Origin: Desmodesmus armatus
Lineage: Eukaryota > Chlorophyta > Chlorophyceae > Sphaeropleales > Scenedesmaceae
Direction: 5' to 3'
DNA: 64,000 nt
Assembly: GCA_007449985.2 (NCBI GenBank)
Contig: VIIQ02000005.1
Coordinates: 744,001 to 808,000, forward strand
Numbering within the stretch: position 1 is the first letter of the stretch; each line of letters starts with the position of its first letter. Positions 1-10,580 of this stretch are shown one piece after another. Position numbers and translations under genes: made by a program. Under the pieces are notes generated by a model that saw nothing but the letters and a program-made list of their open reading frames with translations, ran no database searches and was not told the DNA's origin.

Positions 1-877
1 GCAGGCGCCGACCCCTTCCATGTCGACCATGGGGGCGTCAACCCACTGCTGTGTGCGGCGCGTCTTGGCAGTGCGCCCTGCATGCAGCTGCTGCTGGATG
101 AGGGTGTGGATCCCGACTATGCCAACACAGACCTGGGCGCAGGGGAGCACGCCTTGCTGCTGGCTGCAGAGAGCGGCAGCGTGCCGGCTGTCAGGTTGCT
201 GTTGGCTGCTGGGGCCCGGCTGAACAGAACCGACAGCGCAGGACGCACAGCTTTGTGGGCTGCAGCAAGGTGCGCACCGTAGTCGGCTGCATCACTGCCA
301 GGGTGTCTTTACCTGTGTGAGAGCTTGTCAGGCGTTGGGCAGGCAGCTGATCTCGGGCCTTGTTGCGCAAGCTTGGCATGGGACCTGCATGTACATGGAT
401 GGTGGGGTGCGCACAAATGCTTTCGCGATTGGCGGCAGGGACAAGGGTCAAGCTTCTGACACACCCTGCATTGCTGCTGCACGCAGGCATGGCCACGCAC
501 TTGTGGTGCAGCTACTGCTGTCGCAGCCAGGCATCAAGCACATACGCAGCTACTGTTGCCGCAGCACCACGCCACTACAGGAGGCGCACGCAGCACACCA
601 CACCACCTGTGTGGCACTGCTGTCAGCACATCTGCAAGAGCCAGGGCAGCAGCAGCAGCTGGCAGTGCAGCAGCATGCAGCACCAGACGGCAGCAGAAGG
701 GTTCAGGAGTTGCATCCTCAACAGCAGCATGCAGCATCAGAACACAGCAGAAAATCTCAGCAGTTGGTTCCAAAGCACACGCATAACCAGCAGCAGCCGC
801 CGCCTTGCCGCCAGCGCCAGCCGCACACAACAGTGGTGCCTGGCGCCATGCCTCGGCTTCGGGTGGTCAAAGCATAA
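1..877 (+). CDS. Ankyrin-repeat protein, C-terminal part (5' end outside window)
   Basis: Partial gene entering from the left edge; frame 1 is open from base 1. Exons: 1-269 and 487-877, joined in phase 2 (AG+G gives Arg), donor GTGCGC, acceptor CACGCAG. The first exon holds two ankyrin-type helices (NPLLCAARLGS...LLLDEGVDPDYA and HALLLAAESGSVPAVRLLLA); the second opens with another (GHALVVQLLLSQPG). After that the protein becomes Gln/His/Ser-rich low complexity and ends at TAA 875-877 without a recognisable second domain. Ankyrin repeats mediate protein-protein contacts, so no specific function can be given. The 3' neighbour, ARC6, is convergent. Confidence is good for the repeats and moderate for the low-complexity tail being coding. 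Confidence 0.75.
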
Positions 878-1774
878 TCTTAGCCCCGCCAGCAGATGGA
901 GCTGTTGACCAGTGGTGCATTGATGTCTGACGGGATCAGGCATCAGCGGCCAGGCTTGCAGCAAGTCCTGAAACATGGGCCTGTTTCAGTAGCCTAGCAA
1001 AGTTTTAAGGGCTCCACGGTGTGCCCTGGGCATGACAGCGTGCAGTAGGGCCACCATGATTGTTTGCAGAGACACGGCATCTTACATCCAATGTGATGAA
1101 CCATTGAATGACTCAGAGCGAGCCAGTGCCATGGCAAGTAGAGCAGCATTGAAGGCCCTCATGCCTACTACACACGGCTTATCCATAATTGCCGTTGGCG
1201 GAAATCGACCCACCCCCTGCCCGGGCCAGGTTTGCAGTTCAGTGAGAAGTTGTTAATCAAGAGTCCTTGCTGAGCAGCCAGTGCTGCAGTGGTGGCAGTC
1301 AAGGCATGGTCCATCCAAAGGGCTTTGCAATACACTGCAGCTGCCCTTGCTCAAGTACCACTATTCTGTGCGTGAAACCGCATGCAAACCCTGTGCCAAT
1401 CCCACCCCTAGCGCCTGCCTTGCACCATGATGCTGGGGTGACTGCTATCTTGAGTATTTGCATGGACGTGCTTGAGTAACTGCATGGACTGCCAATAGTG
1501 CTTGTGAGCTGTGAAGTAATGGATGCACATGATGCAGGGACGCTTGATGTTACTCAAGCCATGCTTGCCAGCAGATGATGCCAGCAGACAACAACCAAAT
1601 TTACATGGCCACAGTACCTGTGGCTCAGCACACTTCTACTGCCTGATTGATGCAAGACACCCCTACTTTTTATGGTGCAAGACTACTCCCTACCCCACAC
1701 AGCCTACAACCTTAACTGCAAATCAATGATCACTTCCGACACATCTGTGGACCTGGCACGCTCTGCTTGCTGCT
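878..1774. other. Convergent intergenic region
   Basis: No coding exon is recognised on either strand. The region should hold the 3' ends of the ankyrin gene (+) and ARC6 (-). On the ARC6 sense strand, TTGTAGGCTG near 1710 resembles the green-algal TGTAA polyadenylation signal but is not exact. Confidence 0.5.
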
Positions 1775-4700
1775 TTACTTGCTGAACAGGCCACCAAACC
1801 AACCGGGCATGCCGGGTTCCTGGCCCCTGACTGTGACGCGCTCGATGCGCCACTGCATGTCGCGGCACAGCACCACATCGTAGTCCACATCGTACTCGTT
1901 GCTCCAGCTGCTGCCCTTCTGGCCGTCAATGCCCCAGGTCTCTGCTTTCTCCCCAATGCGTGCTGTCACCACCATCCTGAGGCCGGAGCTGCTCTGAGCC
2001 TGCACGCGCTGCACGTCACACTTCCACACAGTGGCAGTCCTGAACCAGCCCTTGGAGGCCCAGTCCTGAGACATGCCCTGGAAGCGGGCCAGCGCAGGGC
2101 CCAGGCACACATTTGGCAGCTGAGAGGCATCAAAGTTGCTGCCCAGTGCCGCAGCCTTAGCTGCCTGGAAGCGCTTGAGCAGCTGAGCAGCATCACTCTT
2201 GCTCAGCTGGCGCACTGACGCTGCCACACTGGCCTCGCCGCCACCACTTGCCTGCATGGTGGTCAGGGGCTGGTGCTGGGGGTTGCTGCTGCCTGCAGAA
2301 GAGCGGCCCGTAGCGGCAGCAGCCACAATGGCTGCTGCCAGCAGAGCACCCCCAGCAGCGGCTGCGGGCAGGGGGCCACCGACGCGTGCTGTCAGCTGTG
2401 CCAGGCGCCCACCAGACAGACCATCCACAGCTGCACCGGCAGATGCCGCTGCATCGCGCAGCCCTCCAACTACCTTGGCTGCACCACCCTGGGCATCAAT
2501 GCTCTCTGCACCTGCTGACAGCTGAGAGGCCAGGCGGGCAGTGAGGGCAGAGGCCTGCGTACTGCCGGCCGACAGCTTGCTGCTAGCGCTGTGCGCCAGC
2601 TGCTGCACTGCATCCTTCACTGCGGTCAGGTTGCCTGTCAGGCTGGAGCTGTGCTTCTCCTGCAGCAGGGCAAGCTCCTGCTGCACGCTGGGGTTGTCGT
2701 AGTATGCTGTCAGGGAGCACGAGCCCTGCAGGTCTGATGTGTCAGCGAAGCTGGCCAGCACAACCTGCGGCAGCAGCAAACACGCGGGTTACTATGCATA
2801 ACAAAGTTTTTGGCCTGGCAAGTCCGACAAGCGGATGAAGCTAACCCGGACGGGGGGTCTGCATCACAAGTGACGAAAGGAGTCTGCATCCCAAGTGAAG
2901 ACAACATGCAGAGATGGTAGATGTACACCTCAAAGGTGTCAAGGCATCAAGCTGCGTTGATACCACATCAACATGCAGGTATGCATGTTGCGCCCACTTG
3001 CACCTCAAGCACCCAGTCCAGGAGACTGCCAGGCATGCACACACCGACACACATCTCCCAAGCCCTAGAAAAGCCTACGCACCCACCCACACGCACACAC
3101 CTGCTGAATCACCAGCTCTGCATAGCAGTATAGCCCTGTCACCAGCTCTGGCTCGTCTTCAACTGTGCTATGAGCCAGCACGAAGTCGAAGGCATAGGCA
3201 GCAGGAGGCAGCACCAGGGGCAGCTCACCACCCTCTGGGATGTCTACCGGCCGCATGTCGGGCCACACCACGTGCTCATCAGCAGGGGCTCTGCAGAGGG
3301 GAGAAGGGACAGTAAGAACAGACATAAAGTTTGCTGAGATGTCGCTGTCAAGGTGCCCAACCCCCAGTTGAGGCAAACGGCACAAGCGCAAGCTGCCAGA
3401 GTTTCGCAGCGCACGCTGCTGGTGTCAGGCAGCACATGCTGCCTGACTTTCCTCGTCAACCCAGGGGCTGGGCAGAGCTATCTTCTGCTCTGCTTCGCAG
3501 TCTGCCGGGTCAGGTGGTTTGGGGCACAGCCCTCAGCACCGCAAAGCGGAAGCACATTGTTGCACGCTGATGGGCGGCTGGCACAAAGTGCAGCCTCCAG
3601 CCGCCTGGTGTCAGGCAGCACATGCTGCCTGACTTTCCTCGTCAACCCAGGGGCTGGGCAGAGCTATCTTCTGCTCTGCTTCGCAGTCTGCCGGGTCAGG
3701 TGGTTTGGGGCACAGCCCTCAGCACCGCAAAGCGGAAGCACATTGTTGCACGCTGATGGGCGGCTGGCACAAAGTGCAGCCTCCAGCCGCCGAAAAGAAG
3801 GGGTCTACACACCAGTCAGGGGCATGCTTCTATGATGCAACAGCCTACCGTGCAGACGCCTTGATGGCTGCTGCCGCTGCCTGGAAGTCGCCCAGGAGCA
3901 CATGTGCAACAGCCTTGAGCAGGAGCGCTTCACAAGTGGTTGGGCAGGCCCTCAGCAGGGACAGCGCTGTCTCAGCTGCTGACACACGCTCTTGTGTAAC
4001 AGCTGTGGCAATGTGTGCTGATGCAGCCTGCTGCAGCAACCCAGGGTACAGCCTGCACGGCACAAGCAGCAGCATAACAGTGAGGCCGGGGGGCTGCTGC
4101 TGGCTTGGCAGGCTGTTGTCCTGCAATTTGCAGCAGCTGAAGGATGAAGCAGGCGGTCACCGCGCTCTGATGAGGATTGGCACGCACTTTGACCAGATGG
4201 CGGTGCCGCAGTGTCCACGCCGCCCTCGCATAGCATGCAAGCCCAGTCAATTGACGCTTACCAGGTTGTGCTGCTGGCCCTGCTGGCCACCCTGTCCCAG
4301 TCCGCCATTGCCACCAGCTCAGCGCAGTTGAGTTGCTGCACAATCTGGCTGATGAAGTCTGGGGTCACCCCTGCAGCTGCAGCAGCCTTCTCAGCAGCTG
4401 TCTGAGCCTCCTGGCTGCCTGCCACACCCAGCAAGCTCCCCAGGCCACGTGCAGGTCCGGAGCTGCTGCTGGCCAGCAGGCCATGCAACAAGCCTACAGC
4501 CCTCTGGCGCTCTGCAGCTGCGTGCGGTCCCTCTGCGTTGCTTGTGAACTGGTCCAGGATGCGCTGCACCTTGAGGCTGTCCAAGGACTCCTGGATGTTG
4601 GCAGCTAGGCCAGGAGCAAGAGGTGGGCTGCCTGCGCTGTGAAGCAAGATCAGGCTCTGCTCCAGCACACTGCAGCCCTCTGCCACCTGCCGGACGAAGG

Positions 4701-5976
4701 AAGCAAGGCAGCACAAGCAGGCAGCGGGCAGGGACAGCCACACAGCACTTCACAGCTGACACTGCCGATGCGCAGGCAGTGTTGGAAATAATGGCTTTGT
4801 CGGGCACTCAGGGCATCTGCCTTGCAACACACAACGATGTGCCGTTGACATGGTAAACTTTGACCACTACATGCCCTTGCGTCAACAGTGTAAGACAGGC
4901 AGTGGAGACGACATGAGCAAGGAGATCAGGACAGCACGGCTGCACACCTTTTCCTCAAGGAACAGGTCCCGTGCTGCGTTGCAGTGTGCTGCCACCAGTG
5001 ACAGGGTGATGTCGCGCCTGCTGCTCTCACTCAGGCTTTCGTCGGCCAGGGCCTTGTGTGCCAGCTCATACACGCAGGCATTCTCACCGATCTGCAAGCA
5101 GTAGGTGTGGACAGCATGGCACGCTTGTCAGGGACGCATGCCTGGCAGGTCTGCTGCACCTGACAAGACCCCAGCGATTAAGCTGGTAGATGGGCTGGCT
5201 GTGCTTGCACCAGCCAAGTGGCTGCGCGCATGTAATGGCACACACTGCATCTGCTAGTGTATCCACAGGCTGCCTACCTGTGCCAGCAACGCCAGGGCGC
5301 TGGGCAGTAGCCTCATGGGCAGGTTCAAGCCCTTGTCGTGCTGCACCTTGCCGTCCTGCAACAGAGCTGACTCCTTCAGCAGGTTGAGCACTTCGACGCG
5401 GCCATCCATTGCCTGGGCACTGTAGCCCTCCAGGGTGTCCATGGACACGAGGCGATCATACGCCTTGGTTATGTCGCACAGCAGGTAGGACTGCTTGCCA
5501 TGCAGGTCCAACAGCTGCAGAGCAGTACGCCAAGGGTGATGTGTCACATGGCACCTGCATGCGCTACGGGTTTCTGGTAACACCTTTCAACACACAAGCG
5601 ACTGCTGCAGCCCAGCTCCTACCTCTGTGCAGTCATATGGCAGGTGCTCATACTGGGTGGGAGCCTGTGCTGCCTGGCCTTGGAACCTGGCTATGTGCAG
5701 GCGCCTCCTGGCTTGCCCAGATTTGGCACATGCTTGATAATCCGCCTTGCTCCCACGCACAGCCCCACGGCAGGAAGGCAGGAGGACTGCTGCAGCAGAT
5801 GGGTGGTGGGGCCAAGGCCCACGCTGCTGTGCATGACCGATCTGCTGCCGCAAGTGGATCATGACGGTCTTTAGAGACTTGAAATCACAACGCTGCGGCC
5901 CACAAGAAACCCTGCTGCCTCGCCAGACAACCAACCGACTGACTGACTGGGTGGAGTGCCGACGCTTGCAAAACAA
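1775..5976 (-). CDS. ARC6: ARC6, plastid division protein (FtsZ-ring anchor of inner envelope)
   Basis: Exons read on the minus strand: 5976-5623, 5514-5278, 5091-4948, 4686-4262, 4052-3849, 3290-3101, 2764-1775; all phases agree, giving about 847 aa (Arabidopsis ARC6 about 800). Collinear with plant ARC6: an Arg/Ser-rich transit-like N terminus; a degenerate J-like region (YDRLVSMDTLEGYSAQAMDG, no HPD); an alpha-solenoid middle; the YYDNP block; a single membrane segment rich in Ala (VGGPLPAAAAGGALLAAA); and the C-terminal ARC6-like IMS domain (SKGWFRTATVWKCDVQRVQ). In plants the stromal part binds FtsZ2 and the intermembrane part recruits PDV2. The start at 5976 is the longest choice; the next in-frame Met is about 110 nt downstream. 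An intron carries a perfect 186-bp tandem duplication. It starts head to head with the PH-domain gene. Confidence 0.9.
3419..3790. repeat. Perfect tandem duplication, 186 bp x 2, in an ARC6 intron
   Basis: Copy 1 spans 3419-3604 and copy 2 spans 3605-3790, with no difference seen by eye. It lies in the intron between ARC6 exons 4052-3849 and 3290-3101. Each copy contains the near-palindrome CAGGCAGCA-CA-TGCTGCCTG. The unit is 62x3 bases, so an open frame on the plus strand runs through both copies; this frame is antisense to ARC6 and is taken as incidental. Confidence 0.95.
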
Positions 5977-6200
5977 AGCTGTGTTGCCGATGGAAACCTA
6001 TCAGCCAGTGCTTTGCGCTGGGCAGATGAACACGGCGACAACATACATTTTTTGAAAACTGAACTTCCCAAACCTAAAACCGCTGGAAAGAGTTCAGTCT
6101 AGACTTGTTTTCCTCCCTGCATCGTCTGTATTTGTCTGCAAAAGGTCTCAACGTATTGGCAGCCTATCCTGCTGCTGTAAGAGTGTATTGGGTCAAACAC
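5977..6200. promoter_or_regulatory. Compact divergent promoter, ARC6 / PH-domain gene
   Basis: Only about 224 bp separate the two start codons, so 5' UTRs and promoters of both genes must share this space. No clear TATA box was found. The PH gene frame also stays open back to an ATG at 6105, which would shrink the gap further. Confidence 0.5.
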
Positions 6201-8719
6201 ATGTCGCAGACTGGCACGCTAGCCAAGGGATATCTTCTCAAACGCAACAGGGAACACAGAGGTAGCCTTATTCTGCCGGTGCGTGGCTTCACTGTCAACA
6301 ATTCTCTGTTTGGCCAACATGTGCATAGTGTCAGCTGTAGCACAGCAAAAAGCAGTAGCTGTAGCACAGCAAGAATCCACAGGGGCAAACACGGTGTCCT
6401 GCACTGTTGCAGGGGTCCCACTACAAGCGCAGATGGGTGGAGGTGACAGCGGACACCATGGTGTACGCTGCCACACAGCACGATGCGCTGACTGGCCACA
6501 TCCAAGTGTTTGCCATTGGCGATATGCTGGCAGTGAGGCTGGAAGGGGACACCAAGTTACAGGTGAATGAAAACACAGTAGCCTGCCTTTGAGCGCCTGC
6601 CAGGCTGCATGCATGGCACCAGAGGGTTGCACTCCTTGCACAGCACAGCACCAAACAGGGCAAAGCATTGTGCATGTGTGTTGCAGGTGAAGTTTCCTGA
6701 ACGCACGCTCAAGTTCAAGGTTGCCACTGGTGGCAAAGACGAGCGAGACCAGTGGGTGGGGGCACTGAATGCGGCCAGGAAGCAGCATGAAGCAGCCCAG
6801 CAGGCACGGAACAGTGCTGCTGGAAGATTGGAACACCTGCAGAAGGTATGTTGAGTGGCAGTGTTCTGCCCCTGCAGCGTTGCTGTTGTTACAACAAGCA
6901 AGTCTCAGCAGGTAGGTCAGCTGTGTGCTCCTGAATGACAAATGGCAATGTTGCATCATGCTGCATGCAATGGCAGCGCGTCATGATCTTGACTGCCTCG
7001 TTGCACCCTCCCATGTGCAGGCACTGTTGAAGGAGGCAGCAGCAGACCTCACAGCCAGCACCAGCACAACAGGCAGTGTCTCAGAGTCAGGCAGCGTTGT
7101 GCTGTCCAGCGCTGGCACCTCCTTTGCTGGCACACTTGTAGGCAGCACCAGCATGCCAGGCCTCCCCTTGGCCACCAGCAGCTTTGCAGGCACACTGGAC
7201 CCCAGCCTGGTAGGTGGCAGCCTGCGACCGCCATCACCACGCTCGCTGCTAGCTTCAGCCAGGGTGGGCATGGCCCTGGTCAGCAGTGCATCCCCTGCTG
7301 GCACCCCCAGGGCCAGGACCCCAGCAGCAGTGGCAGCGGGTGCTGGCCATGCGACACAGCAACACAAGCCAGCAGCGGAGCACTTCTTTGCAGCAGACGC
7401 TGCTGACAGTGATGACGAAAGCACTGAAGCAAGCAGCAGTGACGCAAGCAGCAGTGATGCAGATGAGGAGGAGGAGCAGAAGGCAGGTGTTGGTGGTGCC
7501 ACTTCCTGCACTCATGCAGAAAGCCCGGCAGCAGGGATGGACGGTGTGCCTGAGCCTCACTCCAGCACGCAGCGCCCAAGCTTGGCCAGGTGAGCTGTAG
7601 TACCTTATGAATTCCAGCCGCTCTTCTCAATCTGGAGCATGTGTTGCAGGGTATGCATGTCTTGCAAACCATCATGAGGTTCTGCTTGTGAGTGAGGTCT
7701 GCTGGGCAGCAGAGCCAGCACCGTGAGGCAGCAGCACCGTGGCTGCAGCACACCACACAGTTTTCGTTGTGTTTGCCTACAGGCGCATCACCCCTGGTGT
7801 GCTGCTGACCTCCTCAAGGCCCAGCACACCAGCAGCAGCTCACACTCCCACAGCAGCCAGTGGACCAGTCCGGCACAGCCTACCCCACAGCCCACAGTGC
7901 CCAGCCCGCGGTGCAGTAGCAGCCAGCCTGCTGTCAGCACAGGCACCAGCTGCTGATACTTGCAACCTTGAAGCAGCAGTAGCAGGCATGTTGACGTCAT
8001 CATCCCCAGACACTGACTACGAGGTTGATCTGGATGACGTCGAGGACAGCCCAGCCCAGCAGCAACAGCAACAGCAGCATCACTCCCAGGCTGCACACAG
8101 CAGCCGTACACAGCAGCTCTTGCAGGCAGCTGCCGCGGTCACAAGGTCGTCTGCAGCAGGTGGCCCAGCAACAGCGCCGGCAGTGGCAGCAGCTCCTGCT
8201 GACAGCACCTCTGGGCCGCCGTTCAAGCCAGGTGATGCCCACAGTGTGTACAGCACTGCACTGTACAGCACACACAGGCCGCCTAGCTCCAGCAGAAGCA
8301 GGCTGGCTACTCAGCCCCAAAGCTTCCTCACCGCGGAAGCAAGTGCAGACGGCATGCTGGGGGTAAACGCGCACCAGCTGATTGCTGCTGTACCCACTCA
8401 ACCAGGCAGTGGTGCCGAGCAGCAGCAGCCAGCAAGGCCTGGCAGCGCTCAAACTCGGTCACAGCAGCAGCAGCACTTGGGCGTGGGCAGTCCATCCAGC
8501 AGGGCTGATGGTTTGCCTCAAGACTTTGGTGGCAACAGCTGTCAACCTCCCAGTGGTGCTCGCCCTGGCATGCTACTGGTTGGGTCCAGGCCAACCTCAG
8601 CCAATAGCAGGCCGGGATCAGCAAGTGCTGGTGGTGCCTACCGGCCTGGCACCCCACTCAAATCCTGCCTGCGCAACAGCCCCGGCACCCCTGCTGCCGG
8701 TGCTGTCAGCAATTGTTGA
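6201..8719 (+). CDS. PH-domain protein with long Ser/Ala/Gln-rich tail
   Basis: Exons: 6201-6278 (end tentative), 6413-6562, 6687-6845, 7021-7589, 7783-8719; about 630 aa. The N-terminal ~110 residues form a pleckstrin-homology domain: KGYLLKRN strand 1, KRRWVEVTADTMVYAA strands 2-3, and the closing helix ERDQWVGALNAARKQ with its conserved Trp. PH domains bind phosphoinositides or proteins, so a membrane-linked role is likely but unproven. The remaining ~500 residues are low complexity, with acidic stretches (DSDDESTEASSSDASSSDAD; DYEVDLDDVEDS) and a Gln run. The first donor is uncertain: GTAGCC at 6262 breaks the frame, while GTGCGT at 6279 keeps it. An alternative ATG lies at 6105. No enzymatic domain was found. 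Confidence 0.75.
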
Positions 8720-8802
8720 TTTGCTCAAAGCACAGCTTAGCCCCGCCAGCCGAGGTCATGCAAGCAGTTTTGCCAGGAGTGGAGCAGTGCTAGTGGATGG
8801 CC

Positions 8803-9200
8803 TGGGCTGTGCGCAGTTGATCCTGCAATGCATTGTGTCCCACTGAGTGGTGCAGTCGGGGGCCAGAGGGCTGACTCCGTATTGGCACTCAAGAGGCATT
8901 CAACTTCAGCTCGATCGCTGGCAACCTGTTTCTTGAGCCCAGTTTCTTTATTGCGATGTTGGGCTATGGGCCTGGCGATGTTGGGCTATGCGCAGTTGAT
9001 TCTGCAATGGATTGTGCCCCACTGAGTGGTGCAATCGGGGGCCAGCTGCAGAGAACATCAGGGCTGACTCCCTGTTGGCACTCAAGAGGCATTCAACTTC
9101 AGCTTGTTGTTGTTGTAGTAAGATCGCAGAGGCTGAAGCTGTCGTGTCTTCGACTTCAGCTTGATTGCTGGCAACCTGTTTCCTTGAGCCAAATTTCCTT
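8803..9200. repeat. Diverged direct duplication (segments at ~8803-8950 and ~8980-9200)
   Basis: Both segments share GCGCAGTTGAT, CCACTGAGTGGTGCA, CTCAAGAGGCATTCAACTTC and CTGGCAACCTGTTT in the same order. The right copy has two extra blocks: about 16 bp after GGGGGCCAG, and 57 bp after CAACTTCAGCT. The left copy therefore acts as an empty-site reference for both insertions. Confidence 0.8.
9105..9161 (+). mobile_element. Short insertion (about 48 bp plus 9-bp target duplication)
   Basis: Relative to the empty site near 8910, 57 extra bases are present. They are bounded by ACTTCAGCT at 9096-9104 and again at 9153-9161, as expected for a 9-bp target-site duplication. The body holds a 38-bp element (9112-9149) that recurs on the minus strand at 23974-24011 (36 of 38 identical) and in part at 10438-10460. 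No protein is encoded. It could be a tiny non-autonomous element; a template-switch copy is the alternative. Confidence 0.4.
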
Positions 9201-9983
9201 TTTGTGAAGTAGGCCAGCTGGCTGACGCGAGCGAATTGATAGGGATGTGCTGGTCTTGATGGTGTGACTTCGCATGTGAGGGCTGACGTTGCAACCAAGT
9301 GTTCAGCGACGCATGGCCATGAATTGTGAGAAAGGGCGGCCTGTGTTGGATCTTCAGTGTTGGCAGCATATCAGGTCACATATGATGCTTTGGACATCAG
9401 CACAGGTACACAGTCTCGATCCTGACCATCACACATACATGCAGCACAAGGCGCAGCCCCCCCCCCCTATCCAGCCATGCTGCACTGCAGCCAAGGGGTG
9501 CGCGGCCAGGTGTTGCCAGCATGCAGGACTGTCAAGGTTTAGTTCCTGACCAGCTATGACGCGATTTCACAAGGAAAAAGACCCTAGACAATCTTGTACA
9601 AGACGTGAAGGATGCCTTCACGTGGTGACCACTTGTGGTGTCCAGCTTGCTGCGTTACTCCTGTATAAGGATGCTCACCCTTTGCAGGCAACAAGCTGGG
9701 CAATGCACCGATGCGCACGAAAGCATAGAGACATATGCAGCACTCAGCTGATCTGTGCAAAAGGCCACTCACACTGGCAGCCCCAGAACCTAAGACGGCC
9801 TTGCCAAATCTGCAGACAATGTACATGAAGGTGTGCCAATTGCACACCGGCCAATGCACGCTGCCCACACAGCACAGCTGCAGGCCAAGAGCACCCCGCC
9901 AGCCTGACCCGCAGCAACACCACGCTGGACTGCGGTCACAATCAGGTCCAATTATCCCAGATTTGGGCTAACTACCGTAGGTT

Positions 9984-10437
9984 GGGACGGTCCCAACATA
10001 ACTGCAGTCCTTACCGTCTATAAGGAGCTTCCTGTTTGCCACACGTCCACAAGCCAGTACTAAGTACGACAGTCAAAAAAATGGGAAATTACAGGCCATT
10101 CGAGGTCACTTTTCAAAGTCCATATGCCCTTGTCAACGGGCAAGGGTATAACGTCCGGTCCTGCTGCTCGACATATGCTCTGAGAACAAGTTTCAACTGC
10201 AAGCCAGCTAGCAGGAAGCAAGTACAGCAGCATGCAACCATTCTTGTTTTACAGCAGCATGCTGTGTACCCACTTTAGCACTCAACTGCAGTGTTGCCGA
10301 TTGAGGCGGAAAGGCGGAGTGGAGGCGGAATTTCGCCCTCAAAACATGTCTATTTTGCCTTTAACTGCCTCTAACCGTCAAGCCTTTGCCTCAGGGCTAG
10401 TAAGGGTTCGAGGAACAGTGGGACGGTCCCAACATAA
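9984..10437. repeat. 18-bp direct repeats with internal palindrome flanking ~420 bp
   Basis: GGGACGGTCCCAACATAA occurs at 9984-10001 and 10420-10437. The first lies inside a perfect 17-bp palindrome (GTTGGGACGGTCCCAAC, 9981-9997). The second is one base short of perfect (GTGGGAC). The second abuts the shared TGTAA element at 10438. The enclosed sequence has no open reading frame of note. A MITE or operator-like site is possible. Confidence 0.5.
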
Positions 10438-10460
10438 AGCCTCTGCGATCTTATTACAAC
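10438..10460 (-). repeat. Shared TGTAA element, copy downstream of ferredoxin C2
   Basis: 23 bases identical to part of 23974-24011. Read on the minus strand it contains TGTAATAAGATCGCAGAGG, about 120 nt past the ferredoxin C2 stop codon in that gene's sense orientation. It could serve as, or contain, the polyadenylation signal. Confidence 0.6.
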
Positions 10461-10580
10461 TGCAGCTCAAACCAGCGCCCACACATGTTGCAGAGGCCAC
10501 TGCAACCGCTACCAACAACAGATGCCCCGATACCCCCAGGTTCTCAACCCAACCCCACCCACATAGTCCTCATCAGCTGC

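Larger units (their letters stand above)
8720..10580. other. Convergent intergenic region, repeat-bearing
   Basis: Gap between the 3' ends of the PH gene (+) and ferredoxin C2 (-). No coding exon is recognised. It holds a duplicated ~150-bp segment (8803 and 8980), a short insertion-like element (9105-9161), an 11-base C run (9457-9467), two 18-bp direct repeats each with a palindrome (9984, 10420), and a 23-bp element shared with the galactokinase 1 downstream region (10438-10460). The part from 10000 to 10400 looks richer in A/T than its surroundings. Confidence 0.55.

Noticed and set aside
3353..3835. 160-aa plus-strand frame with an internal repeated 62-residue block
   Set aside because: It exists only because the 186-bp duplication is a multiple of three; it is antisense within an ARC6 intron and has no recognisable domain.
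6981..7511. 176-aa minus-strand frame rich in Ser/Ala/Leu
   Set aside because: Antisense shadow of the PH gene exon 7021-7589, which has consistent splice phases on the plus strand.
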